A DNA stretch of 64,000 nucleotides from CAVXWV01 sp963695415 (GTDB taxonomy: Bacteria > Chloroflexota > Anaerolineae > Anaerolineales > UBA4823). The notes under the pieces were generated by a model. The model saw only the letters and a list, made by a program, of their open reading frames with translations. It ran no database searches and was not told the origin of the DNA. A program made the translations under genes and the position numbers. The stretch spans positions 9,502 through 73,501 of the forward strand of contig CAVOGL010000005.1 of NCBI GenBank assembly GCA_963695415.1, written 5' to 3'. This document shows positions 1 through 9,054 of the stretch, one piece after another. How positions within the stretch are numbered: the first letter of the stretch is position 1; every line of letters starts with the position of its first letter.

Positions 1-137
1 TCTTGAAATATGACCAGCATCCAGGCCAGGAACATGAAAAAATACAGGATGCCTGCCGAGGCTCTGATCTCCCGCTCATTTAAAACCGGTATTTGATAAC
101 CTTCCACTGTTTCTCCAAATTGGTGTATTGTTTTCAT
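1..137 (-). CDS. N-terminal part of a membrane protein, cut by window edge
   Basis: Only the first 45 codons lie in the window. The start at 137 has an AAAGGAG-type ribosome site just upstream. The residues begin MKTIHQFGE, contain the motif NEREIRASAG, and run into a hydrophobic segment. This resembles the start of small DUF4395-like membrane proteins, but I am not sure of that family. It is the last visible member of the minus-strand run of membrane genes that begins at 4074 and is probably co-transcribed with them. Confidence 0.5.
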   Translation of the reverse strand, partial: MKTIHQFGETVEGYQIPVLNEREIRASAGILYFFMFLAWMLVIFQ

Positions 138-174
138 TTTTCTCTCCTTTTTATGATTGGTATAAATGAGTTTT

Positions 175-894
175 TCAAGCAACCTTATCCAGGGCTGGTT
201 TTTGATCCATTACGCCCCTGATCAAAAGCCACAAAGTAAGTGCAAATTCTGAAATAAACCCGAGCGGATAACTTATGTAGGTTATACCAACGAAGGTTTC
301 TGCGATGAAGGCTGGGAATAGAAAGAACTGAAGGGTACTCGTTAACCAGACCACACAATGAACCATCAGGATTACGCCCAAAATCTTGGGAATGAAGCCG
401 GATTTGAAAACCAAATAACCCAGCGGAAAGAGCCATGCGCCAAAGAATATCTGAGCGATTCCCAGGAACCCATATTTGTATATATACAGAGATAACATTG
501 CCAGGGCTTGCTGTTGATTAACCTGGAATACTTTCAAGTAGTCGGCACCGCTCAAAAGCAGTTGGCTGGCAATTAGGAAAAGATCACTACCACACCATAC
601 CGCGACACCGGTCAGGTTCAATAACAGGAACAGCAAGGCGATGTCCTTATTTACCGGCTTCAACAGCACGAACAACGCCCAGGCCGTCAAAACAAAAAAC
701 ACAGCAGCAACCAGGTCACTCACTATGCCGACACGGAATTGCCAAGCAGATGCCATGATATTCCCGGCAGTTGTTGCAGCATCTCCCAATACAATAAGAT
801 TGGAACGACCCAGCACATCTGCGAAGATGGAAATTATGATGTAAATCAGATACAGGAACCCTGCAATTCTTGCGGTCTTATTGATTGAATTCAT
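175..894 (-). CDS. DUF4386 domain membrane protein
   Basis: A 239-residue protein with six or seven hydrophobic helices and almost no soluble part. The N-terminus (ARIAGFLYLIYI) and the central VLTAWALFVLLKPV segment, followed near the C-terminus by LFPLGYLVFKSGFIPKILG, fit the DUF4386 family, whose function is unknown. The start at 894 overlaps the 3' end of the upstream gene by 17 bases and has its own AAAGGAG ribosome site, so translational coupling is likely. Two or three paralogues lie upstream (1361-2069, 3340-4074, probably 2106-2765), which points to local duplication. Confidence 0.8.
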   Translation of the reverse strand: MNSINKTARIAGFLYLIYIIISIFADVLGRSNLIVLGDAATTAGNIMASAWQFRVGIVSDLVAAVFFVLTAWALFVLLKPVNKDIALLFLLLNLTGVAVWCGSDLFLIASQLLLSGADYLKVFQVNQQQALAMLSLYIYKYGFLGIAQIFFGAWLFPLGYLVFKSGFIPKILGVILMVHCVVWLTSTLQFFLFPAFIAETFVGITYISYPLGFISEFALTLWLLIRGVMDQKPALDKVA

Positions 895-1333
895 TTTTTA
901 TCTCCTTTGATATGAATAGCGCATAGCCCGACAAGGCAATGCCCACTAGGTATAAAACACTCTGAACAACATTCACCTGCCAGCGACCATGCCCAATATA
1001 CGAGGAAGCTAAAAACGCCATCACTTCGATAAAGCCGATCACAAACACTAACATCCAGAAAGCCCATTTTTGACCGGCGACCAGGCTTTTGCGGATTAGC
1101 GTCCAGGTCAGCACTGAGATCACTAGCGAGCAAGAGTTGTACAGGATCGTAAAAGCATTGAGCGATGCAATGGTCTTCGCACCAAGGGCGGCAATTTCAG
1201 CTTCTGAAACAGAAGCCACTTGCAAAATTGGGGAGTCCTTTTTGAGAATGATGACATAGCACAATATGATCAAGGCGAGTATAAAGTTGATGCCACACCA
1301 TATTGAAAGAACGTTCGCACCTTTTTTTAGCAT
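878..1333 (-). CDS. Hypothetical four-helix membrane protein
   Basis: A protein of about 151 residues starting MLKKGANVLSIW at 1333. I prefer this start to the one at 1351 because AAAGGAG lies 7 bases before it. Four hydrophobic segments are visible, at roughly residues 10-30, 60-80, 90-112 and 122-140, with few charged residues. I do not recognise the family. It sits between two DUF4386 genes and overlaps the start of the next gene (894), so it is part of the same transcript and probably works in the same membrane context. Confidence 0.65.
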   Translation of the reverse strand: MLKKGANVLSIWCGINFILALIILCYVIILKKDSPILQVASVSEAEIAALGAKTIASLNAFTILYNSCSLVISVLTWTLIRKSLVAGQKWAFWMLVFVIGFIEVMAFLASSYIGHGRWQVNVVQSVLYLVGIALSGYALFISKEIKNEFNQ

Positions 1334-1360
1334 TTTGGCTTCTCCTTTCATTTTCTCTCC

Positions 1361-2069
1361 CTAGCCCAAATCCACTTTCGCAGACAGGGAAGCGATCGCA
1401 GATGGATTGAACCCTTTCACGATCAGCCATACCGCCAGAACCAATTCTTGTGGCAGCATTGGAGCAATCATAAGGACTTGTCCCGTACTGAAAAGGCGCG
1501 ATGAGACCGATACTGACTAACGCACAGGATAGGATGCCCGTTATGCCGAAAATAAGACCCCAGACCGATAACCAACGAGGAACGAGTCTGGTTTTATAAA
1601 ATATGACATAATAAAGCGTACACCCGATGGAAAAAGCCAGTAGCGAGCCAACATTACTCACCCAAGCCTTCCCTGCAAGTAATAATTCTCCAAGGGTTTG
1701 GAAATACGAAGGATCCGGAGCCCCAGCTTTTACGAATAGCTGGCTTAAGGTGATGATCGATAGCAGGATACACACAGAAACAAAACGCAACACTCCCTCC
1801 GAGATCCTGAAACCAACCGCTCCAAGCGCCAGAACCGGGCTGGAATGCTTTAGCACGGGATACAGCGAAATTGCAATCCCGGAAGCGCAAGCACCGCCGA
1901 TGAATAAAAGAAAGGCTCCTGTTCCCACCAGGCCAGCATTTTCAGAAACACTGACCAGATAATTCGTGGAATTCACAGATCCCAGGAACAGGAAGCTCAG
2001 GACATCCACGCTCGTGTAAATGATGAAAAGGATTCCGGCACTTATTGCGAGTTTTCTAAAGTTGTTCAT
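1361..2069 (-). CDS. DUF4386 domain membrane protein, frameshifted near 1475
   Basis: The first 195 or so codons encode a typical DUF4386 protein (MNNFRKLAISAGILFIIY; YKTRLVPRWLSVWGLIFG). Near 1471-1490 the reading frame changes. Read with a one-base shift, the tail continues as MIAPMLPQELVLAVWLIVKG and ends at a TAG at 1361, matching the C-terminus of the paralogue at 3340-4074 (APLAIQEMVFAAWMILKG). Without the correction the frame runs on to 1197 through the next gene with a nonsense tail. One indel therefore separates the read from an intact gene. Whether it is biological or an assembly error cannot be decided here. Confidence 0.75.
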
Positions 2070-2105
2070 TTAATATCTCCTTTTTCTAATTCGTTTGGTG
2101 GATTC

Positions 2106-2765
2106 TTAAGCGGTTTTGCCTGGATTGCTGCGCAACAGCACGATCCCCAGCCAAACGAACCAGATGACCTGGCTCAAGGCAAAAACTCCGACCAGGTCGA
2201 TCAACCCCGGGAGAATGGTGATGATGCCCACCGCGCCAACCAACAAGCCGAGGATATTCAAGCTCTTGGGAAGCCCGCCCGTTCGAAGAGCGGCCAGGCT
2301 GACCAGCAGCGTCCAAAGTCCGCCCAGGATTTCTCCATTGCCGTTGCCCAACCCACTCGCCACGGTCTCGAACCCCAACCAGGTCAAGGCAGCCTGGACC
2401 GGGTCTTTGGCATACAATGCAACAGCAGGGGCGATCCCGGCATTGGCGACCATGCCGCTGGCGATCAGCGAGCCAGCCCAGATGATCCCGATCACGGTTG
2501 CCACCTGCATGATCGCCGGTGCACCGGACTTTATGCGGTCGTATAACGCAAGCGAAAGGACGATCAGAAAAACACCAAAGAACACGTACATGAGCAGGTT
2601 GGTCGCAAATGTGACCATCTGCATTTCGACCAGCAGGGCAACCTTTTGGACCGGGTCAGTGATGCTGGGGTAGTCCAGAACTACAAGGAAGATGGTCATT
2701 CCGATCAGGTAGGCGGCTGCCAGGTACAAAGCGGCGAAACCGCCGAATTTTTGAAAATTTTTCAT
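2106..2765 (-). CDS. DUF4386-like polytopic membrane protein
   Basis: A 219-residue, very hydrophobic protein starting MKNFQKFGGFAALYLAAAY with AAAGGAG upstream. About six membrane helices are visible. Near the C-terminus, GGLPKSLNILGLLVGAVGII resembles the equivalent loop of DUF4386 proteins, although overall similarity to its neighbours is weaker. It lies 37 bases downstream-to-upstream of the flanking genes in the same orientation, so it belongs to the same operon. Function unknown. Confidence 0.65.
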   Translation of the reverse strand: MKNFQKFGGFAALYLAAAYLIGMTIFLVVLDYPSITDPVQKVALLVEMQMVTFATNLLMYVFFGVFLIVLSLALYDRIKSGAPAIMQVATVIGIIWAGSLIASGMVANAGIAPAVALYAKDPVQAALTWLGFETVASGLGNGNGEILGGLWTLLVSLAALRTGGLPKSLNILGLLVGAVGIITILPGLIDLVGVFALSQVIWFVWLGIVLLRSNPGKTA

Positions 2766-2793
2766 TATTTATCTCCTTTGATTGCTGAATAGG

Positions 2794-3228
2794 TCAGGCT
2801 TCGATGTTGCGCCACTGCCATGCAAACCAGATGATCAGCAGTAGACAGAGGGTCTCGACAACGGCGATGAACAGGTAGTGGGGAAATGACGCCATACCAA
2901 CCCAGATATAGGCAATGGTGATAATACTCACCACGATATTGACCCAGCGATTGATGCCGTAATTCAATACACGGGACAGGATGATCATGGCAATGGCGAG
3001 ATTGCCCATGATCGCGGCACCAAGCATCAGTTGAGGGATAGGGGTACCGGTGCTGACTGAGGTTTTCGCCACTTCATCTAACGCCCCAGGGATGAACAGC
3101 GAAAGGATATCTGCCTTCAACATATTTATCACGACTACGATCCATAATGTTGAGAGCAGGGCTTTCGCATCAATTTTTCTTGTTGTCTTCCAGTTTGTCC
3201 CACCGGGTATTGCTTTGGTTGTATTCAT
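2794..3228 (-). CDS. DUF6326-like small membrane protein
   Basis: A 144-residue protein with four helices. The start at 3228 (MNTTKAIPGG) is favoured over 3273 because AAGGAG lies at the right distance before it. The N-terminal half contains STLWIVVVINMLKADILSLF followed by a short PGAL loop, a pattern I associate with DUF6326. The second half has two more helices and ends in a WQWRN motif. It lies inside the run of membrane genes and is likely co-expressed with them. Function unknown. Confidence 0.6.
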   Translation of the reverse strand: MNTTKAIPGGTNWKTTRKIDAKALLSTLWIVVVINMLKADILSLFIPGALDEVAKTSVSTGTPIPQLMLGAAIMGNLAIAMIILSRVLNYGINRWVNIVVSIITIAYIWVGMASFPHYLFIAVVETLCLLLIIWFAWQWRNIEA

Positions 3229-3339
3229 TTCATTCTCCTTGTTGTTATTAATTTTGTCGCAGACAAGCCGCAAGTGTTTGTTTATGATTCGATCGGGGAA
3301 AGGGAGTGTCTTCAGACTTCCTCTCCCCTATATGCTGAT

Positions 3340-4074
3340 TTAAGCTGCGCTCAAAAGTTCATTTGTTTTTGTTTTAGCTGTCATGACAGCTATTTTCTGT
3401 TGGTTGAAACCCTTCAAGATCATCCAGGCTGCAAAGACCATTTCCTGGATGGCAAGCGGGGCCATTAAGAACCCCAGACCCGAGCTTAGAGATAGAACCT
3501 GCTGCGAGCCAAAAATGCCTTCTAAGTGGGCAATGAAGTACAACACTGCACCAACCAAACCCCAGCCAGACAGCCAGCGGGGAACCAGTCTGGTTTGATA
3601 GAAGAGAACATAGATCATCACCGCACCGATACTGAAAACCAAACCCAGTATCAGAGTGGACCAATCAGTTGTCGCAGTGAGCACGGAACCAAGTGCTTGA
3701 CGGACGGATGCATCTGCTGCTCCGGTCATCCCATCGATCTGGCTGACAGTCAACATAAGGAACATAGCCAACACCGTGATCAAATAACACACCATTTCTA
3801 ATACCCCCCTGAACAGAACTGCTCCTAACGCCAGGACCTCATTGTGCTTTTTAAAGATCGGGTATAAAAGCACCGGAATCATCGCCAGAGGAAATCCCAT
3901 TACCAGGATAAGAAGTGTTCCGAGGATCCATTGGGTTTCATTTGCAGATACATTGAGTGGGTATGTCACTCCGGCTTTGATTGGGGCAGTCACAACCATG
4001 CTCAGGATGCCTGAGACTGTTCCAACGATGAAAAGAATTCCAACAGTCACGGCGGTTTTTCTGTATGTAATCAT
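3340..4074 (-). CDS. DUF4386 domain membrane protein
   Basis: An intact 244-residue DUF4386 protein and the first gene of the minus-strand membrane run. Landmarks are IPVLLYPIFKKHNEVLALGA in the middle, FYQTRLVPRWLSGWGL about residue 165, and APLAIQEMVFAAWMILKG near the C-terminus. Seven hydrophobic helices can be drawn. The ribosome site AAAGGAG precedes ATG 4074 by 7 bases. It serves as the undamaged template showing that the paralogue at 1361-2069 is frameshifted. Confidence 0.8.
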   Translation of the reverse strand: MITYRKTAVTVGILFIVGTVSGILSMVVTAPIKAGVTYPLNVSANETQWILGTLLILVMGFPLAMIPVLLYPIFKKHNEVLALGAVLFRGVLEMVCYLITVLAMFLMLTVSQIDGMTGAADASVRQALGSVLTATTDWSTLILGLVFSIGAVMIYVLFYQTRLVPRWLSGWGLVGAVLYFIAHLEGIFGSQQVLSLSSGLGFLMAPLAIQEMVFAAWMILKGFNQQKIAVMTAKTKTNELLSAA

Positions 4075-4158
4075 TTATTTCTCCTTTACTAGACGTTATG
4101 TTTAAGTTTCACTAAATTTGACTTGCCTATATTTGCGGTCACCACACGATTAACAGGG

Positions 4159-4185
4159 CTATAAATGGGATGGAAATATACTCAA
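4159..4185 (-). promoter_or_regulatory. Candidate sigma-70 promoter for the DUF4386 run
   Basis: Read on the minus strand, TTGAGT (4185-4180) and TATAGC (4164-4159) are separated by about 15-16 bases, roughly 85 bases before the ATG at 4074. Both boxes are imperfect. Position and spacing make it the best candidate for transcription of the membrane gene run. Confidence 0.3.
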
Positions 4186-4219
4186 CAGAGAAACTCCTTT
4201 CCAGGCAGTTACTAACCAT

Positions 4220-4519
4220 TTACGATTCGGCATCTGACGCGTCCTGCTGACCTGGATCGAGAGAACAGACCGAGAGCAACGGCATGCCCAAATCACGAAT
4301 TTTCTTGAGCAAGCCGTGCAAAGCAGCCTGGTCAATTAATGAACCGGTGAGAAGCGTGGTGCCGTCATCTTCCAGCGTAATAGTCAAACCTTCGAACCAG
4401 TCAGTCCACTCTCTTCCGAGATGACCCTTGATCCTGATCTTATAATTGGTCGCTTTATTTGGTTCCGTGTTTAGGTTGTATTTGTTTCGCATACCTCTGC
4501 ACCTTTTTGGTTCGGTCAT
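4220..4519 (-). CDS. Small conserved protein next to LuxR-type regulator
   Basis: A 99-residue soluble protein. The core from about residue 26, YKIRIKGHLGREWTDWFEGL, followed by an acidic loop and LLTGSLIDQAALHGLLKKIR, is a pattern seen in many small Chloroflexota and cyanobacterial proteins of unknown function. An alternative start at 4492 (MRNKYNLN) is possible. The N-terminal ten residues are not convincing. It sits between the STAND/LuxR regulator and the DUF4386 genes, all on the minus strand, so it may be part of that regulator's output. Confidence 0.65.
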   Translation of the reverse strand: MTEPKRCRGMRNKYNLNTEPNKATNYKIRIKGHLGREWTDWFEGLTITLEDDGTTLLTGSLIDQAALHGLLKKIRDLGMPLLSVCSLDPGQQDASDAES

Positions 4520-4604
4520 AGGTGTTCTTGCCGCTTACTCGTGGCTCCGATCCTTGTCCGAGAATGTACAGAGATAATATCCCCCACACCGTGTTAACGA
4601 ACAG

Positions 4605-4616
4605 ACACTTAAGTGT
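4605..4616. promoter_or_regulatory. 12-bp perfect palindrome, possible operator
   Basis: ACACTTAAGTGT is perfectly self-complementary and lies 86 bases before the start of the small gene at 4519, in the gap between it and the LuxR-type gene. A TATTAT box follows on the minus strand. It could be an operator for the neighbouring regulator; nothing else supports this. Confidence 0.3.
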
Positions 4617-4682
4617 TGGTTATGGGTGTTGTTTTGGGGAGATTGCTTAAGGTATTGCGGGGGTAATGAGGAATATTAAAGG

Positions 4683-7383
4683 TTAGACCAAACCCAACTC
4701 ATGGGCACGCACGACCGCTTCAATCCGGCTTTGAACTTGCAGCTTGTCAAAAATTTTGCGGTTATGCCCTTTGATTGTGTCCAGTGCCAGGAAAAGCCGC
4801 TCGCCGATCTCTCGATTCGAGAGTCCCTGGGCAATCAGCTTTAGGATTTCTAATTCGCGTTTACTCAATGGTTCAATCAGTAACTCACCATCCCGGTGTC
4901 CTACCAGAGTGGCAAAAGATGGATCAGGTTTACCTGCGTTTTTTCCAGAGCTGACCACATGGACCGGTCGCTTCTCAGCTTCAAAGGCTGCCAGCAACCT
5001 GGATACATAGCTTTGCATAATCCCCCGGGAAGCAGCTTCTAGCAATAGCTCAGCCATCAAGGAACCTTCGTCCACAAATAGGCGGATATGACCGCCTGTC
5101 TCGCCGAGTGTCAGCGCTTCGACCAGCACTTGCACTGCCTTGTCTTTCGCACCTTGTGCAAAGAGAACAACAGATTGCACAGCTAACACCAGGAGCAGCC
5201 TTCCCGGCAATCTATTTGCTTCCGCTTGCTGGCGCTGTGTCTCCACCAAAGCCAGCGCTTCGAATGGATGACCCAGGGCGATGAGAACACGCGCCTGCAT
5301 GAGCGGCATGTCAAATGTCCGTACCAATTGTGCGGCATCATCCACATTATTCTGCCGAAGCTGGATTCTTGCCCGGGTGTAGAAGATATCCGGCAGGCGA
5401 TAAGTGTAATTCTTTAGACGCGAGGTTTGTTCCGCCTGTAATATCTTGCCCATCGCACCGGTCACATCTCCCTGGGCTAGTTTCAGACGGGCAAGGAATA
5501 CGTCACTCAATATTAACCTGTCGATGACTTGGTCAAACTGCTGTGATAATTTTAAGCTCAGTTCGCCATAATATTCGGCGGCGGTCAAATCGTTCCACTC
5601 ATAATAGATCCGTGCCAGACCAAGGTAGGCGACAGGGGCATTATATGGAGAATAATCCTCCATCATTGGCAGTACGCGCTGGTAGGTCTCAGCTGCCAGG
5701 TGAAGTTGATTTTCAGCTTCCTGGATCTGCCCCAAACGCATGGAAGCTAATGAGGCGTTGATAATATCCCCGGCAGCCTGGGCGAGAGAATGGGCTTCGG
5801 TATACGCCCGTCTGGCCTCAGTCAGGTCATTCTGAATGTAATGAGCAAATCCCAGCGACCGGGTTGCCATGGACCGTTCCGACAAGTTATCGGGAGGCAG
5901 ATACTCCAGGGCGCGGCGCCCCTGGACCAGGATGGTTTCAATCTGGGCTTGCAGCTGCGCCAGGTTAGCTCTGGCGGCGGCAATTTTACCGATCAGGTCC
6001 CGGTTTCCATCGTCCTGGCTGGCACCCGGCAGGGCTTCCGAAGACAAAGCTGCTTCAGTCGACCGGAGTTTCTCTTCCACGCCCTTCGGTTGACCCATGA
6101 TCAACAACATAGCAGCCTGCATCCACCACAAGGCAGGTCTCGCGTCCAGCACGGTCTTTGGCAGCGACTCCAGCCAGTCCAGAATAGCCGTGGCTGTGCC
6201 GCGCAGGTGTAGGGGCATCTCCGTGCTTCCCATCAGGCGCCCGGCGCGCTCAACGTCATTAGCCGCAGCCGCTTGCTGAAAAGCTTCAAGCATCAGGTGA
6301 TTGTTTTCATACCATTGGCTGGCAAGCAGTTGAAGTTCAGCAATTTCCCCAGGAGATAAACTTTGACCCAACCGTTTGCGGAGCAAATCCCTAAATAAAT
6401 GGTGATAGCGGTACCAGTGCCGTTCATTGTCCTGTGGAATAGTGAAAAGGTTTGCACGTTGGAGGTATTCCAGGGTTGCCTGACCGGGAACATCCGGATC
6501 GGACAGAATGGCATCACAAAGAGGTCCACAAATGCGTTCGAGGAAGGATGTGCGCAGCAGAAAGGTCTGAATGCTGGCGGATTGCTGTCCCAGGACTTCT
6601 TCGACCAGATAGTCCAACACGAAATGATGGCTGCCGGTAAAAGATTGAATAAAACTGGTGGTGTCTTGATGACCCTGCATGGAAAGCGCAGCCAGTTGCA
6701 AACCGACGATCCAGCCCTCGGTACGGGCTTCCAGCGCGGCGACATCTGCATCAGAGAGATCCAGCTCCATCACGCGGTTAAGGAATTCGGCGGTTTCGGC
6801 TGGGGTAAAGCGCAAATCGGCGGCGCGCAGCTCGGTACACTGACCCCGGGCGCGCAGGCGTGCCAGAGGCAGTTCTGGATCTTCGCCGCGTGACGATGAG
6901 CAGGTGCATCTGCTGCGGCTGGTGTTCGATAAGGTAAGTCAGGGATCGATCGACCGGCTGGGAATCGATCGAGTGGTAGTCATCCAGGACGAGAAGAAAA
7001 ATCTCAGAGACGGTGGAAATTTCGTTGATCAGGGTGGTCAAAATGGTTTCGATCTGCAGTGGTTGAGGGGATTGGAGCGCAGCCAGTAATCCCTCACCAA
7101 TTCCCGCCTGGATCGTCTGCAATGCTTTTACGAGGTAAGAGATGAACCGCGCAGAATCGTTATCTCCTTCATCCAACGACAACCATGCAACTGGCATCCC
7201 GCAAATGGAGGTCCATTCGCTGACCAGGGTGGTCTTGCCAAACCCGGCGGGGGCGGAAACGAGAGACAGTCTGCAACCTGCCGCCAGCCCTTCGTTCAAT
7301 CGCTCAACCAGGCGCGGACGCGGGACAACTTTCGGACGAGGTGGGGGGATAAACAGTTTTGTGGCTAGAAAAGGAGCAGACAT
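4683..7383 (-). CDS. MalT/LuxR-like STAND ATPase transcriptional regulator, frameshifted near 6890
   Basis: A protein of about 900 residues, read in two pieces. The N-terminal part (7383 to about 6893) has the STAND start SAPFLATKLFIPPPRPK, a Walker A motif APAGFGKTT near residue 47, and a Walker B-like LLVLDDYHSI. At 6889-6893 an extra G breaks the frame (read CGGCGAAG, expected CGCGAAG). In the next frame it continues as EDPELPLARLRARG into the winged domain, a long TPR-type helical sensor region, and a C-terminal LuxR helix-turn-helix (LSKRELEILKLIAQGLSNRE ... TIKGHNRKIF). Such proteins bind ATP and an effector and activate nearby promoters. The genes just downstream are candidate targets. 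Confidence 0.85.
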
Positions 7384-7420
7384 AGGGCAATTATTATTTT
7401 TAGATGCGAAAAGCCCAACT

Positions 7421-7438
7421 CGCGATCAGCGGATCGCG
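7421..7438. promoter_or_regulatory. Inverted repeat upstream of LuxR-type gene
   Basis: CGCGATC and GATCGCG flank four bases, about 40 bases before the regulator start at 7383. It could be an operator or a leader hairpin. Symmetry and position are the only evidence. Confidence 0.3.
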
Positions 7439-7520
7439 GAAAAACTTTCAGACAATCTTAAATATTCACCTGGTCATTATGATTATTGCAAAGCACTATC
7501 TTTATTGTGATCGAGTTATA

Positions 7521-7620
7521 TCACAATTACCAGGGATTTGTATTCGACCTGGATTGCACGTACTGCCCTGGGCGATACCGCTCTCCCTCGGGGGATGTGG
7601 AGGCAGTGGCAGCCCTGCTG
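7521..7620 (+). pseudogene. Decayed 5' fragment of a HAD phosphatase gene (duplicate of 18887 gene)
   Basis: About 100 bases match the start of the intact HAD gene at 18887-19696 at roughly 80 percent by eye. CAGGGATTTGTATTCGACCT here corresponds to CAGGGCTTTGTTTTCGACCT there, and GGAGGCAGTGGCAGCCC to GCAGGCAGTGGCATCC. The encoded peptide YQGFVFDLD followed by remains of TYLGD is recognisable, but frameshifts destroy it. The copy stops near 7620. Because the two copies bracket the accessory block in the same orientation, this stub probably marks the left edge of the insertion. Confidence 0.6.
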
Positions 7621-7734
7621 TAGCATCGAAAGCATATTTCCTTGATCGGGTATAGAAATGGGGAAGGAGGTGGAGCGACATTTTGCGTCCTGAAATGTGG
7701 ACTTTTTAAGTTCCTGATTTGTGGACATTTTATT

Positions 7735-8295
7735 TTCTTCTTGACACTATCATCAGTACTATGGCCTCCTCCGACTTCTCATCCGTCTTCTCTCTGAACT
7801 TCACCTTTCGGCTTATAACGTCAATTACACTGGGACTGGTCCAGCGACCAGGTGAGACCTCTCCTGTTCCATCGCCTACTTTCTCAACATCCTGCACTCC
7901 CTACACCGGAGGAGCCTGCCCAGAGCAAAGCGAAGGGTTCTTCGCGGCTGCTTCTCAGGGTCTTCACCGCTTCTGTTGCCTTCGCCATTCGTGACAGACC
8001 CGGCTCTCTCTTGCTCCCCTTTCGGGGCTAACATGTCGGTGCTGCCGTGCTTGCATAGCAAGACGCTTGCACAGCAAGACGCTTGCATAGCAAGACAATC
8101 ACTTTATGTTACGGGCTGCTGTTTTACTCTCCTTTCTCAGGAGGTTACAACGCTTCGACATAGCCAGTCACCCGGCTGCATCGGTTGCCTCCTGAACGGT
8201 GTGAAGGATCACTGGCAGCCTGACCCTTACCAGGACTGGACTTCCTCCAGCAAGCAAACGGTGACTTTTCCAGGACACACCATGCGGGGTTGGGC
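7735..8295 (-). mobile_element. Group II intron 5' remnant (copy 1) inside an attC-like site
   Basis: On the minus strand the element begins GTGTG at 8280, the consensus group II intron 5' end. It continues through about 540 bases of structured RNA-like sequence with no convincing open frame. Near 7780-7755 it reaches GAAGTCGG..GGCCATAGTACTG, close to the conserved stretch that precedes the reverse-transcriptase frame in bacterial group II introns. No reverse transcriptase or domain V follows, so only the 5' part survives. Immediately outside, at 8295-8289, is GCCCAAC, matching the attC R'' consensus RYYYAAC, next to the end of the GNAT cassette gene. A second copy lies at 15375-15892 (about 85-90 percent identical by eye). 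Confidence 0.55.
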
Positions 8296-8310
8296 GGCTG
8301 TTTGATATTT

Positions 8311-8895
8311 TCACTCCGATAACGAGTGCATTTGTAGCCATTCTTTCCTAAGCAGCGAAAACTGAATTTGATCATTATATTGCCCATCCCGACAGTAATA
8401 CTCGCGTAAAATACCTTCTCTTTGAAACCCTAGTTTTATCAGAACTCGCTGAGACCGATCATTTTCTATGTGTGTGGTAGCTTCAATACGATTCAAACCC
8501 ATTTCAAAATATCCAAACCGAAACAATGCCCCCAATGCTTCCGGCATTATTCCTTGTCCCCAATAGTTGGGCCATAAGTCATACCCTACTTCCGCCCGAT
8601 GGTGTTGCTTATCCCATCGACAGTAACCGCATGTGCCAATCAATTCACCCTTTGTTTTGTATTCAATCCCCCACCATTTGAAGTCGGGCATCTTTTCCGG
8701 GGTTTGCAGAGGGCTTAACATTTCTTTGGCCTGTTCTAGGCTCTTGAGAGGTTCTTCGTCACGCATGTAATAGGTAACTTGCGAGTCACCCCATTCTTTG
8801 AAAATGAATTCCGCATCATCCATTCTCAAAGCTCGAAGTACCAATCGCTTTGTTTCCATGCGCGGGTATGCCTGGTTTATTTCTTCAGTACTCAC
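8311..8895 (-). CDS. GNAT acetyltransferase, RimJ/RimL type
   Basis: A 194-residue N-acetyltransferase. It starts with GTG at 8895 after AAGGAG. The N-terminus METKRLVLRALRMDDAEF is typical of Acetyltransf_3 proteins. The acetyl-CoA loop is NYWGQGIMPEAL near residue 127, followed by the NxxSxxVLxKLGF-like stretch NDRSQRVLIKLGF. The substrate cannot be told from sequence; members of this group acetylate ribosomal protein N-termini, small amines or drugs. The stop is followed by an attC-like R'' (8289-8295) and the start is preceded by an attC-like site (8977-9054), so it is a single-gene integron cassette. Confidence 0.85.
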   Translation of the reverse strand: MSTEEINQAYPRMETKRLVLRALRMDDAEFIFKEWGDSQVTYYMRDEEPLKSLEQAKEMLSPLQTPEKMPDFKWWGIEYKTKGELIGTCGYCRWDKQHHRAEVGYDLWPNYWGQGIMPEALGALFRFGYFEMGLNRIEATTHIENDRSQRVLIKLGFQREGILREYYCRDGQYNDQIQFSLLRKEWLQMHSLSE

Positions 8896-8976
8896 TACTA
8901 CTCCTTCGATTGAACCTCGGTAATATTACATGTGTTGATTTTCGAGTCTTTTCGTGATGCTGTAGCATACTCACAC

Positions 8977-9054
8977 GCGCTAACAGTTTTTTAAGAGGAC
9001 CAACGTCGCAGGTCAGGCGAGCTGTAAAGCGTCGCCTGCATCTGCTGGTTAGGC
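8977..9054 (-). repeat. attC-like recombination site
   Basis: On the minus strand R'' is GCCTAAC (9054-9048), overlapping the TAG stop of the pectate-lyase-fold gene. R' is GTTAGCGC (8984-8977). Between them GCAG..CAGGCGA pairs with TCGCCTG..CTGC, giving the internal stem of an attC site. R' departs by one base from GTTRRRY. Length 78 bases, in the normal attC range. Confidence 0.6.

Noticed and set aside
7876..8305. Open frames of 70-110 codons on both strands within intron copy 1
   Set aside because: They lie in the RNA-like repeat, are not conserved in copy 2 and have no recognisable protein pattern.
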